Below, one piece after another: positions 24,701 to 39,835 of a stretch of 64,000 nucleotides of DNA. The notes below the pieces were generated by a model, which worked only from the letters and a program-made list of their open reading frames with translations, was not told the origin of the DNA and searched no databases. Location: NCBI GenBank assembly GCA_027579435.1, contig JANBPK010000813.1, positions 124,001 through 188,000 of the forward strand, in the 5' to 3' direction. The translations under genes and the position numbers were made by a program. Position 1 is the first letter of the stretch. Every line of letters begins with the position of its first letter. Source of the stretch: Candolleomyces eurysporus (Eukaryota; Basidiomycota; Agaricomycetes; Agaricales; Psathyrellaceae).

Positions 24701-25490
24701 ATCTTATCTTATATTCCGCTCCTGCAAATCGGTCTGCGACAAGCTCATCGCATTGCACCTTCCTCCAACAAGATCGAGCTCATGCTCCGTCGCTATGGTA
24801 AGATAGGATTCCTTATTGACGAGCTATTTTGATTTCACCTACAACCAGGCGCGAACGGTTCTGTTCGACCTTGATCAAATCCAACGCCGGCTGGATCTAC
24901 GCGACAGCAGGAATGCTTCGAATTCTAAAATTGAAGGGTGAAGCTTCCTGTTAACCCGTGCTGTGAACTCGCAGCAGAATGACGCCATGCAGTGGCGAGA
25001 GGACCTGCGGGTGCGGCAGAGTCGGGTTCAAGGCGCCCCGCCGTGTCCTGATTTAGCAATGTTGTTCACAGAAAGTCGGGAACACGGTCCAAGATATGTG
25101 GAAGGTGTAAAGTGCCGGCCGCCACAAAGCCCGCCATTTCCCAATTGAGCTATAGTGCCCTTTACAAAGTCAGGATAAGCGGACTGTGGGCAGTGGTTGT
25201 ATAGGGAAGCTGTGGAACCATTCTTTTGAATATCTGTGAGCAGATTAGAAGTGACTCAACCGTTTGAAACGGACTTGTGGCTTCCGTCTACTTGTACACT
25301 GCTCTGACTGCGTTATGTCCAATTCACTCTGGTTTGGGGACTAAGGTGGGGAATGCTTATACTCGGAGTCATTCCCAAATCAGAACCCTCCTTCAGAGCG
25401 TTGAGTCAGGAAGTTGAATCCTCCGGCTTCTTCCATCCATAGAATGGTCCCCAGATGGATATTTTCGTGAGCCCTTACTAGACCTGGCCG
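21728..25490 (+). repeat. Segmental duplication, unit 2 (direct)
   Basis: Second copy of 17412-21085, offset by about 4.3 kb at the left end and 4.4 kb at the right end. It carries copy G. The membrane-helix-like stretch of unit 1 is interrupted by stop codons here, while the short frame ending QSPPFPN stays open to 25148. Confidence 0.85.
23566..23962 (+). CDS. dsRBM-like small protein, copy G
   Basis: Exons 23566-23575 (ATG GCC GAC G), 23644-23760 (117 nt) and 23823-23962 (140 nt, TAA) give 88 residues. The protein reads MADAPCAKFNNATLRLWNG, SVVYVWETNDPDSPW, VVMKKFTQSSADRKQVAKD and TAWKWLC, ending YDLINV. The strand-1 segment has IESV where other copies have ITPV. Despite many differences from copy F, the frame, exon sizes and splice phases are preserved. 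That suggests both duplicates have stayed under constraint, or have had little time to decay. A GGATAAAAAG box lies about 50 nt upstream of the ATG. Confidence 0.87.
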
Positions 25491-25581
25491 ATACAACTGC
25501 TGTCTCCTTCTCTACGATAAAAGACAATGACTTCGAACCTGGACTCTGCAGCATCTAGTCACTACCCACCCCAAGGCAACC

Positions 25582-26005
25582 ATGTCCAACAGTATGTATT
25601 CTCCCTTCTGCACCAACATCCCAGTTCTTAGTCCAAGACTCAAATCAATTTGACGGTGCACCATAGGGGCCTGTGCAAAATTCAACAATGCCACTCTCCG
25701 AGTATTCGGTGGGGCTATTACGCCTGTCGTCTACGCTTGGCAAACGAACGACCTTGACAATCCCTGGTCTGCTCAGGCGAGACGTAAGTAGATATCTCTG
25801 ATCACTGACCCAATACATACAAGATCATTGTCGACTCATCGCTCACGCGCGCCGTTTTATTTAAGTTCTCAATGGCGACCTTGTTGCGGTCAAGTTTGCG
25901 CCGTTTTCTGCAAGGAGCAAACGGTACGCCAAGAATCTTGCTGCGGACATGGCGTACCAGTGGCTCTGTGCTCAGTATCCCGCAATCGACTTGAGTAATG
26001 TCTGA
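25582..26005 (+). CDS. dsRBM-like small protein, copy H
   Basis: Exons 25582-25591 (ATG TCC AAC A), 25667-25783 (117 nt) and 25866-26005 (140 nt, TGA) encode 88 residues. The protein reads MSNRACAKFNNATLRVFGG, ITPVVYAWQTNDLDNPW, then LVAVKFAPFSA, YAKNLAADMAYQWL, ending AIDLSNV. The WETND motif is WQTND here. A GATAAAAGAC box lies 60-70 nt before the ATG. It is just outside duplication unit 2 and is not part of the duplicated segment, so three family members stand in line (F, G, H) in the same direction. Confidence 0.86.
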
Positions 26006-26332
26006 GGAGTTTTGTCGAAGTTGTCCGTTCTCAGGTGGTGTCTCAGGTCGATCTTGACATTGGAGAGATCCAATTAGAATCCTCTCTATCTTACATCTCT
26101 AAATTGCTAAGCCCAAGTGTATCTATGTATATCATTCACGCCACCAACTCAAAGAGATCCTGGGCTACATAATCGCTATGTAGACCTCCATCGAGCTCCT
26201 CCGAGGACAAAACCCTTGACGGTCTGGAGGATGGCTGCCCGAGCAACATCAATATACGATAATTCGGGCTCAGGCAGTTCGCCGTACACTGACGACTTCC
26301 AAGTGTGACTACCGTCCGTGGTTGCCGATAGT

Positions 26333-27665
26333 TCAGGGAATTTGATAGCCGTGTTGAGGTCGAAGTAGAGCCTCCTTCATGTCGACGGTGCCGAGAGTTT
26401 TAGTCAATCCCAGGTCGGTATTTTCCTCTTCGTACGCATAACAGTCCCAAACGGGATCATCATCCGTGGTAGCCCATGCTGGGACATCTGGGTAGTTGGG
26501 GATGGTGGTAGGCTGTGCAGCCGACGTAGCAACAAATGATTTATCGGTCATCTCGATACTGAGAGTCTTGCTCTCCTGAAGTCCCATATTCTCCTTATTG
26601 TACACCGCAGAATACCAAGCGGGATCGTCATCCGTGGTTGTCCATGCAGGTAAATCAGGGTAATCGACAGTTGTACCGCTCGAGACCGAGATAGGGCTCG
26701 TAACTGCATTTGTCATCTTTCGCGAGCGGATGTCGAGGAAGTCAAGTTCCTCCATCTCGCCTTGAGCGATTGAGAAAATGACATCGGTGTCCAGGTCACC
26801 CGAGTAGATGTACGAGCACGGGAGGGTGTTGGTAATAGATGAAGGATTGTCCTCGGCGTCTCGGATGAGGTCATGAAAAAGACGGATTTCTTGCTGTTCG
26901 CGGGCATGACGCGGACAACACGATAAGACTAAGTTTGCGAGAACGCGATTGTGGACTCACCCACTGTGGTCCCTCGATATCATCAAAGTAACCCTGGCAC
27001 TTCAATCTTACTTCCTACATCACGTCTTGGTAGAACGTATGTGGCAACTTCTTCCCCAAATGGGAGTTGGCTCTGCTGAGCACGATCAACAGAGACAAGA
27101 GGTGATTATGTTGGGTGAAATAATTCACGACGTGTTCGATAGCGTCTTGAAAGGCTTGGTATGGCATGAGGTCCACGGCGTAGAAGTCGGCCAGTGCGCC
27201 AGAAATTCGCTGAAGGTGATCCTGAGTGTCGATATACTTTGTCTGCGAGTCCAGGGTTAACAAAAACCGTATTCACGGTCTTTTGCAGCCGCATCCTGTG
27301 TATGCTGTCAGATCTATACAAACAGAGAAGGCGAGACCCCTTACAGTCCACGCTCTCGTGAACTCCTCAACTACGCGTTCTCCTAGCTCAAAGCGGAAAT
27401 GCCATGCAAGATCTTTCTCGTCGTTCTCAAGAAGAGTGTAGATGGTGGACGCAATGAATGCCACAGTCCGGGTATACTCGATCTCGTGCACTGCGAGTTT
27501 GCATATTAGGCGAGCAGCAATTGCAAGACTACTAAAGACGTCTTGGCTGTGTATGATCAACTCGTATATCTCTTTGCTGATGCCGCGTGTGGCTGCGAGG
27601 TGCAACCTTAAAGACTCGTCTACGGAGAAGTTGAGTGATTTGAGCAGGCGTGATCGAGCATCCAC
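26333..27665 (-). CDS. Helix-rich protein of unknown function with an in-frame TAG
   Basis: Exons: up to 27665 (5' end unresolved) down to 27345, 27242-26961, and 26893-26333. A 102-nt intron (GTAAGG...CGCAG) and a 67-nt intron (GTGAGT...AACAG) are phase-consistent. The first two exons are helix-rich (EIEYTRTVAFIASTIYTLL; LADFYAVDLMPYQAFQDAI) and loosely recall MIF4G-like helical repeats, which I cannot confirm. In exon 2 a TAG at 27017-27015 follows FYQDVM, yet the frame continues sensibly with EVRLKCQGYFDDIEGPQW and splices in frame. The last exon carries two imperfect repeats of about 40 residues, each containing YPD(L/V)PAW(T/A)TTDDDP. The true start could not be placed; the listed edge is the limit of one reading. 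Confidence 0.55.
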
Positions 27666-28138
27666 ATTGCCTGGATTCGGGTGGAGAGGACATGACCGCA
27701 GTCTCGCTGAGGCGCGTGTGTTCGGTATGAAATGAGTTTGAAGAGAGGTTGACAGTGGGGCATAGCAACGACACGCGAGACGGGGCGCAAGAGATGGTTG
27801 TGGTTGAAGACTACCAAGGAAGTTCGTTCAAATATTTGTGACAATGGCTAACGACTTCTCATTTTCAGCACAGATCAATATCCGTCACGGTGGAAATTTT
27901 CGAAGGAAAGACAATTTGGGAGGACAGTGGCGAACGGGAACGTAACTTTGACTGCGCAGAGTCAATGTTAATTCATCGGTAAATATGTGAGATCTCACTA
28001 GGCACTCTATAGCAGCAGGCACAACAATGACGATACTGGAATGAAATCTCAATCCATTGTATATTCGACATTGCAAACTAGTAAAAAGCTGTCCTTGCAT
28101 TGGGGTGGGAGCGCCCGAAACTACACACTCACATCTCG
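27666..28138. other. Intergenic or 5' part of the helical gene
   Basis: The frame of the helical gene stays open upstream of 27665 without a clear ATG, so its first exon may lie here. Confidence 0.3.
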
Positions 28139-30104
28139 TCACCATTGGTACCAATTATACTGAGGCTTTGGCACACTCTTCTCCTTCCCCTCTACGTCAT
28201 TCGCCACAACGGTCGTTTCTCGACTTGCAGAAAGTATGTCATCGAATTGAGGAATCCCGCCTGACAAGCCTTTCACGAATTCACTTTCGTTCACAGGCAA
28301 CCACAGAAACTCCCTGGACCCAGGGCCAAAACAGGTGTCCTGATAATAGGATGGCTCAGTCATCGTCACAAATGGGGGCAAGAATCCATCAGCAAGGGCT
28401 GCTTCCAGATCAGGAGGCAGGTACAACTTTGGCGGTTGCTTTACTTCTTCATGCTGAGATAGAGATACGGGAGGCAGTTCTACTGCCCGCTCCGGCGCTG
28501 CGTCGAGTATCATCATGTCGCTAGAGACAGAAGGCGTTGGAGAGACGGAACGAGGAGGGGAATCATGCGGGGTTGGGGCCTGCGGGTCCACCGTACTGGA
28601 GCGACTCGGAGTTGGAGCGTGCTGAATGTGAAGCTGTTCCATAGCATCGTTCAAGGTCGTAGAGGTCACACTCATCTCTCGAAAAGAGGCTTCATCTTGT
28701 TGAAGACCAGAGTTGGGCCCATTGTTAGGTCCCACAAGCACTGACGCTCGCGTGAAGTCGGGGGTTGGAACACGAGTTGAAGTTCCGGCTTCCCCTTGAC
28801 TGTCCCCATAGAAGGACGACAAAAACCATGAATCGAGGCTCTGAGTGGATAGGCAGGTATCATTCCCAGCACCACCCTGGTGGTCAACCTCGCCATGAGC
28901 ATTGCTGGCGCTCGAACCTTTCGAACCAGGTCTAGGCAAGATGAAGTTCGCACCCAGGAACTCTATCTCATCATCCAAGTCCTCGTCAGCTACTGTGATA
29001 CTGAACTCTTCCTTAAATCGAGGACCCCGAGAAGGCTCCGAACTGTTGTTGAATTGGGCGCTGCCTCTGATGGATCGGCCAAATGCTGTGTCGAGACGAG
29101 AGGTCGAGGGTACGGAGCCAGCGATAGGTGAACCATTACGAGACAACAATGCCGTTGAAGTATGATCGGCGCTTGTTCCCTGCTGAGAGTCACCGAAAGG
29201 TTTATAGATGGTTCGACCACTAGAGCCTACAGCCAAGCTGAGAGTAGGTTCAACGTGATCCTGGACGACACAAACGGCGGAGCCCGATTGCGGCGTTCGT
29301 ATACGTGCGCTGTTCCTCGTGGCTCCCAAACCTCGAGGGTGAGTTTGCTGGAGGCTGTCAGCACGGCAAAGCCCAGCTGGTGTCGATCTACAACTTACCC
29401 CTAGGATGTCATTCGAGTTTGGGTCTATGACTCTCTGTCGCTTTTGTGCTTGATGCAATGGTTCGTCGAGAGGCTCGTCTGTGAATGTATCGGTTACGTT
29501 ACGCTTGAGATGGAGACGCTGAGCATCCACGTCCGTTGGAGCCGAGCCCAGAAATTGAGACTGAGCGTTTGAAGCTATCTGCTCCACATTGGAGGGACCA
29601 GGTGGAGCCTGAACGTGTCCGACTTCTTCTGTTCCCACCGCCGTTGAAACGGCATCCAGGAGTAATCGGATAGTTTGAGCCTGCCACGGGAATCAACATC
29701 AGAAGGGCATAGTTAGACAAGCGTCAGGCATAAAATAAGAAAGGACAGCACCCACATTCAACCTCCCCTCAAGCTCCATCTGAAGCCTCTCGAGGTTTCT
29801 CAGCGCCCTGGCACCCTCGGACGTCCTCCCCATCTCCCCCCCCTCCGCGTACCCTAACATGCCGCATAGACGCCTCGATTCTCAACCTCGCTTTGATATA
29901 CGGGTCGAGGACGTTCCAGTTGAATTGGGGCCCGCGTGGAGGCAAGACATGTGCAAATTGAATGCACGCCTGGTTGAATAAGGTCTGAGCTTGGTAGTTT
30001 TGGACGTCGTAGACCACCCTTGGGAGGTCTTCGTCGAGAAATCTACAGATTTTTTGGTAGTCAGACCATGTGGTCGGCCAGATCGTCTGTGGTGCCGCGC
30101 TCAT
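28139..30104 (-). CDS. Unknown 629-residue nuclear-type protein
   Basis: Exon 1 is 30104-29756 and exon 2 is 29680-28139, with a 75-nt intron (GTGGGT...GGCAG). Exon 1 contains a run of eight C (plus strand 29836-29843). Counting it as seven joins RIEASMRHVRVRGG to GEMGRTSEGARALRNLERL in one frame and gives an exact phase-0 splice, so one base is probably over-called. The N-terminal ~115 residues are folded-looking (WSDYQKICRFLDEDLPRVVY). The rest is Ser/Pro/acidic low complexity with a basic QKRQR patch, ending PKPQYNWYQW. A 51-nt in-frame segment (GTAAGT...CTCCAG) in exon 2 could be an optional intron. I do not recognise the family. Confidence 0.6.
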
Positions 30105-30816
30105 GGTTGGAGGTACGAAGTGGGACGTAGCGAGTACCGTCTTTAAATACTTTGTTCTTGGTGGGACGAGTGTGTCGAGCCGAGTGCTCACTTGGGTAAC
30201 CTATACGACACATAGATGAATGTGGCATTGATGAAGTGGCCATTGTGCCGAAACGACGAACCAACCTGACTGAGCATGTCATTGTGAATGCGGTCAAAGC
30301 GGGAGTGTCGTGTTGTATTGTCAGTCGACGAGAGCACTTCGTTGAATGAAAGGCATCGGAGAACAATTGCAACGAATAGTTGAGTGCTCACAACGCAAGC
30401 GCTAAGAACTGGTGTCAGTGCATGACCTGACTGACAACGAACGAGATGAAAAACTTGGATTGATTGCTTGTTCTGCTATTACTTCTCTCTTCGTGTGGTA
30501 TATATGTATGCATGTATGTTAGAACTCTCTTCTCCACCGACGGCCTACCTCACTCGTCGTACCTCTCCCCCGACGCTCGACACAGGCCAACCTACTCGTC
30601 CCGCACGTCCAAGACTCCAAATAGAAACATAAAACAGAGAGAATAGTGGAATGAAGATACACCTCCACGTTAAGTAGACTTTCAAATAAACATCGAAAAG
30701 GAAGAGAGAGAGACGGGAACAGAAACAAAGTGAAAAGGGGAAAATACAATCTATCTAATATCAACAAGCCCCCTCCCGTCACTCAACCCCTCCCCTCTAC
30801 GCGACACGGGACGACA

Positions 30817-35307
<4,491 letters not shown>

Positions 35308-36015
35308 CTCCGACGACAGTAATCAGAGCGCCCACGGCGTCATTCTCAACCAAGTGAGACGCCACAACTTCAGCTGGTCGTGAGGACGGGAGTGAGAAGT
35401 AACAGACAGGTTCAGCACTGGCAGGATGTATGTCCAATGTAAAAGACGTAGAAGGTCTCGACCAGTTTCTACCTCTCTATCTGTCCTGCTTTTCATAGCT
35501 CAGAGCGCATAGGTCCACAATATAACTTTTGAAACAAGGTCGAGCTTGATACAGTCATTGGCATTGACGCTGATGTCGCCTTAACATTTGATGCCGACAA
35601 TCAGCCAACTTTGTTCCCTTGATCGTGAAATGGTTCTTTGCTCACTTCGCTGCTGTATGTCCCTGAATTCTTCTTAGATAAACCGGTTTCGATACCAGAC
35701 AGTGAGCTCAGAGCTCGTTTCAATGACAATGCTACGCCCTGTCTAATCAGCGAGCCAAGAGCGCCCATAATCATCATTGGATATTTATGGTCATACAAAG
35801 TGGATTCTGGCGGCGGGTATTGGAGCTGAAACCCCTCGAGTGTATAAAATTTGTGGTATCTGTAGGATTTATATCGAAACTGTCATCTCGTAACATCGCA
35901 ACATCGTGATTGAATTGTTGAGCTGTCAATGTTCCAAGTCGTAGCTTTTCTCGACTTGGTAGCCCGGAGGCATTTCAGGGCAAACTCAAGTCCGCAGCTT
36001 GGACCTTTGAAAAGC

Positions 36016-36022
36016 TATAAAA
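36016..36022 (+). promoter_or_regulatory. TATA box of secreted C2H2 gene 1
   Basis: TATAAAA in the context GCTATAAAAGCTACAGCT, 112 nt before the ATG. The same context precedes gene 3, and close variants precede genes 2 and 4. Confidence 0.7.
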
Positions 36023-36127
36023 GCTACAGCTACATCGCTCTCAGTCTACACCAACATCCAACAACCAACTCAGCTCTTACTTACCAACACACCTTTACAA
36101 CTTTCCTTCCAATCCAACTCACACAAG

Positions 36128-36623
36128 ATGCGATTCGGTGCTATCACTCTTGTCCTTGCCTCTTTGGCCACCATGTACGCAGCCATACCCATAATTTTTG
36201 GCTAGCTTGATGCTGATCAGGATATTCCACAGGACCTTTGCTCAATACGAGTCCTTCGACGCCCGCAGCGACGATGTTGTCCTCAACGCTCGTGAGCTCC
36301 TCGAGGACTTGGGGATGCACGCTCGTGCTCTCAAGGGTGCCGCCCTCTCTGCTAGGCGTATCGACCAGCTCGAGGCTCGTATGCTCGATCTCGAGGATGA
36401 CATCCACGAACTTGTTACCCGAGCGAAGAGCGATCCGTATGTCTGCCCGGTCTGCGATGCGACCTTTAAGACTACCAAGGAGCTTACGGTACGGGATTTC
36501 AATTCGCTCTTCAGTCTAAGCGTGTCACTAATTGCCTCACCCTTGCCTTACCTCTTACAGTCTCACAAGGACGCAAAGGGACACCACAAGAAGATCGCCC
36601 CAGCCCCTGCTCGCCGCCCGTAA
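36128..36623 (+). CDS. Small predicted secreted protein with C-terminal C2H2 zinc finger, gene 1
   Basis: Exons 36128-36174, 36233-36488 and 36561-36623 encode 121 residues. The N-terminus MRFGAITLVLASLATMTFA looks like a signal peptide with cleavage after TFA. It is followed by SDDVVLNARELLEDLGMHA, a charged heptad-rich helix (ARRIDQLEARMLDLEDDI) that could form a coiled coil, then a classical finger: CPVC, F and L core residues, then H-x5-H (C-x2-C-x12-H-x5-H). The tail is basic (KKIAPAPARRP). Intron 1 splits the signal peptide and intron 2 splits the finger between ELT and SH. A zinc finger on a secreted chain is unusual; its partner is unknown. Confidence 0.85.
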
Positions 36624-36722
36624 ATGTGACCGTTGGACAATGGGATAGTGGTGACTCGTGCCAGACGCGGTTGGATGAGATACCCCCTTGTTTATTCACT
36701 TGAGTGTAATTTATTTCGACGG

Positions 36723-37430
36723 TGCAATATGAAGAGGAAGATCATTTCTCGAATCGCAGGTTGAGTCGAGATCAAATAGATTAGACTAGACTGGTGGCTA
36801 TGTTCTGCAGCTCCTTAGAGGCGCCAGCGCCCCACCAGTATCACATGGACGGCCCCGGCCAAGGTAGAAAAATTCTAGGTCTTATCTAACCACGGGTTCT
36901 ACGGTCATGTTTTTCATACAACACCCGGCCTTCACGCCGTTGTTGCCTGGGTTATCTCTCCACCGGCAGCAGATGATGCCGACAACTGATCACAGCGGAT
37001 CTGTCAATCGTGGGGGCAAATCCAACTCGCGCTTTTCGGCCAGGAGATGGGATCAAAAACATCACTGATATCACTGCCCGAATAAGCTCCAATGATAGCT
37101 CGAGGCTCGTTTCGGAGTCAATGCAATCGTGCCCCGCACTTCCTGATTGCCCACCATCAAGCGGACAAGGAGTGGGTCTGGATGAATGTATGAACATAGT
37201 CAGGACTCGGGCGTCGTGGACTGGAGCTAACGTATCAAATGTATCATGCGTCGTATTCTGTGTAGCATCTGTAGTAGGAATATCATCTTGCTCCATCGTA
37301 ACATTGTGATTGAAGCGTTCAGCTATCATTTCCAAGGTCAAACTTTGTTCTATATGCACCTGAAACCATTTTTTGGAGAGCTCAGGGAGTTGGAACGAGT
37401 GTCTACTTGCTGCAAAGCAGAATTGGGTGA
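36723..37430. other. Upstream region of secreted C2H2 gene 2
   Basis: Non-coding. Bases 36765-37040 resemble 35083-35300, and 37225-37340 resemble the leader before gene 1 (for example CGTAACATTGTGATTGAA), so the gene 2 leader derives from the same ancestral promoter. Confidence 0.5.
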
Positions 37431-37434
37431 AAGG

Positions 37435-37441
37435 TATAAAA
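37435..37441 (+). promoter_or_regulatory. TATA box of secreted C2H2 gene 2
   Basis: TATAAAA in GGTATAAAAGCTATAGCT, 109 nt before the ATG. Confidence 0.7.
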
Positions 37442-37543
37442 GCTATAGCTCGAAAAATCTCAATCGACATCGACACACGACCAACCAATCCTCCCATCGA
37501 CCTCTACAAGCTCTACTTTCCTTCGAATCCAACTTGAGACAAA

Positions 37544-38120
37544 ATGCGATTCTCTACGTTGACTCTTATCCTCGCCTCTTTCGCTACCATGTACGTCATC
37601 TCCTTCATTCCCCATCGGTGAACCGCAGAGCTGATTGGAACGTCGACGTCTCAGGAGTTATGCTCTATCCGAGGAGGCTACCCTCGAGGCCCGCAGCGAC
37701 GACGTTGTCCTCAACGCCCGCGAGCTCCTCGAGGACTTGGGTATGCATGCTAGAGCACTAAAGGGTGCTGCCCTCTCCGCCAGGCGCATCGAGGACCTTG
37801 AAGCTCGCATGCTCGATCTCGAGGAAGATCTTCAGGACCTCACTGCCAGGGCCAAGAAGAGCGATCCATATGTTTGCCCCGTCTGTGATGCCACCTTTGC
37901 GACCTCTAAATTGCTTACGGTATGTTTTTGTTTTGTTCCCTTTCTCGAGTTTTTCTTCTTCTTTTCCTTCCTTCTTGAAGTTATCTTTGCTCCTATGATT
38001 GGGTTTCCAGGAAGAGCTGATGCGATCTAATCTCTTTTTTCTGTTTTTGTACAGTCTCACAAAGATTCCGCGGGGCACCACCGAAGAATTGCGCCAGCCC
38101 CGGCCGCCAGGCGAAAGTAG
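37544..38120 (+). CDS. Small predicted secreted protein with C-terminal C2H2 zinc finger, gene 2
   Basis: Exons 37544-37590, 37655-37919 and 38055-38120 give 125 residues. The signal peptide is MRFSTLTLILASFATM with the cleavage region MSYALSEEA. The middle is EARSDDVVLNARELLEDLG and RRIEDLEARMLDLEEDLQDL. The finger has CPVC, F and L core residues and H-x5-H, followed by RRIAPAPAARRK. Intron 2 is 135 nt, longer than the roughly 75 nt of its relatives. Exon 1 length (47 nt) and both intron positions are identical to genes 1, 3 and 4. It stands between the two copies of the flanking duplication. All frames are intact, so it is likely functional. Confidence 0.85.
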
Positions 38121-39125
38121 ATCCTGAGTCATAGCTGAACTTTGATCGGTGGTGGTTCACGCCTAATTCGATTTACGTGCTTCTTCCTTGTCTACCTTTT
38201 ACCTTATACCTCAAAGTTGTACGTATGTAGCTCCTTGCTATAAGTTATTTGGACAATATCGGTAGAGACAGTTCCAGCTCATAGAATGACACTCGCTTTC
38301 CCACTCCACCGGTAGTAACGAAACGTAAAGTCACAGCGCCCACGGCGTCATTCTCGATCTCGGCCTCTCAATTGAAGACTTTCGGGCGGCGGTTGATTTT
38401 TTACGCCAATTACACAGCTTCAGCTGGTCGTAAGGACGGGAACAGAAAAGTTCACTATTCTCGTTCAGACGCATTCAGCGCTGGCAGGGTCTTTGTCCAA
38501 TGTAGAAACCGCAATCGGTAGTGCCTCAGCCTGCTGCCACCACTCTATCCGCGACCATAGCTCAGAGCAGATAGGTACGAAAGCTAAGTTTTGGGGAAAA
38601 GACGAGCTTGGTACGGCTAATACAGTCATTTATGCTTAGAAAGTATGGCGTTGATGCTGATGTTGCCTTAGTTTCGCATGAACCACAGCTGATGCCGACA
38701 ATCAACCAACTTTGTTCCCTTGATCGTGGAATGGTTCTTTGCTCATTGCGCAGCTGTGAGTTCCAGAATTATTCTTAGATAAACTGATTTTGGTACGAGA
38801 CAGTGAGCTCAGGGCTCACTTCGAAGACAATGTTACGGCGCTCCACCCTTCCTGATCAGCGGGCCAAGAGCGCCCATCATCATGAGTGGATATGTATGGT
38901 CATACAAAGTGGATTCTGGCGGCGGGTATTGAAGCTGAAACCTCTGGAATGTATAGAATTCGTAATATCTCTAGGATTTATATTGAAAGTATCATCTCGT
39001 AACATCGCAACATCGTGATTGAATTGCTGAGCTATCAATATTCCAAGTCGTAAGCCTTCCTCGACATGACCGCCCGGAGCCATTCCCGGGCAAAGCCAAG
39101 TCCGCAGCCTGGCCATTTGAAAAGC

Positions 39126-39132
39126 TATAAAA
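39126..39132 (+). promoter_or_regulatory. TATA box of secreted C2H2 gene 3
   Basis: TATAAAA in the same context as gene 1, 114 nt before the ATG. Confidence 0.7.
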
Positions 39133-39239
39133 GCTACAGCTCTATCGCTTTCACCTTACATCAACATCCAACAACCCACTGCTCTTACTTACCAACCCAC
39201 CTTCACAAGTAACCTTCCTTCCAATCCAACTCACACAAG

Positions 39240-39731
39240 ATGCGATTCGGTGCTATCACTCTCGTTCTCGCCTCTTTGGCCGCCATGTACGCAGTCATAC
39301 GCATAAAGTGTCGGCTATTTTGATGCTGACCAGAACGTTCCACAGGACCTATGCTCGTTCCGAGCCCCTCGAGGCCCGCAGCGACGACGTTGTCCTCAAC
39401 GCTCGTGAGCTACTCGAGGACTTGGGCTTGCACGCTCGTGCCCTCAAGGGTGCCGCCCTCTCCGCTAGGCGTATCGAACAGCTCGAGGCTCGTATGCTCG
39501 ATCTCGAGGATGACCTCCATGAACTCGTTACCCGAGCGAAAAAGAGCGATCCCTATGTTTGCCCAGTCTGCGATGCGACCTTCAAGTCTGCTAGGGAGCT
39601 TACGGTACGGGATTCAATTCGCTCTTCCCCGTATGCGTGTTACTAATTGCCTCACCTTTGCCTTCTTTCACTTCTAACAGTCTCACAAGGACTTGAACAA
39701 ACACCACCGAAAGATTGCCCCCCGCCCGTAG
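39240..39731 (+). CDS. Small predicted secreted protein with C-terminal C2H2 zinc finger, gene 3
   Basis: Exons 39240-39286, 39346-39604 and 39681-39731 give 118 residues. The signal peptide is MRFGAITLVLASLAAMTYA. The helical middle (RRIEQLEARMLDLEDDL) is nearly identical to gene 1. The finger is CPVC plus F, L and H-x5-H (SHKDLNKHH). The basic tail is shortened to RKIAPRP. It is the duplicate of gene 1 and shares its promoter and introns. Differences cluster at the mature N-terminus (RSEPLEA against QYESFDA) and the tail, while helix and finger are kept. Confidence 0.85.
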
Positions 39732-39835
39732 ATGTGGCCGTTGGACGGCGGGATAGTGGTAACTCGTGCCCCGCGCGGTTGGAAGAGCGTACCTCCTTGA
39801 TTATTCACTTTATTATAGTGTAAATTATTTACAAA

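Larger units (their letters stand above)
35308..36722 (+). repeat. Direct duplication around secreted C2H2 gene 1
   Basis: Matches 38297-39835 in the same direction, from AGCGCCCACGGCGTCATTCT through a long non-coding leader, the TATA box and the whole gene to the 3' flank. An insertion of about 70 nt and other indels distinguish the copies. Confidence 0.75.
38297..39835 (+). repeat. Direct duplication around secreted C2H2 gene 3
   Basis: Second copy of 35308-36722, including GTGGATTCTGGCGGCGGGTA and CGTAACATCGCAACATCGTG in the leader, the TATA box and the gene. Confidence 0.75.

Noticed and set aside
28057..28524. 155-codon plus-strand open frame
   Set aside because: Lies antisense to the C-terminal exon of the 629-residue gene and has no domain.
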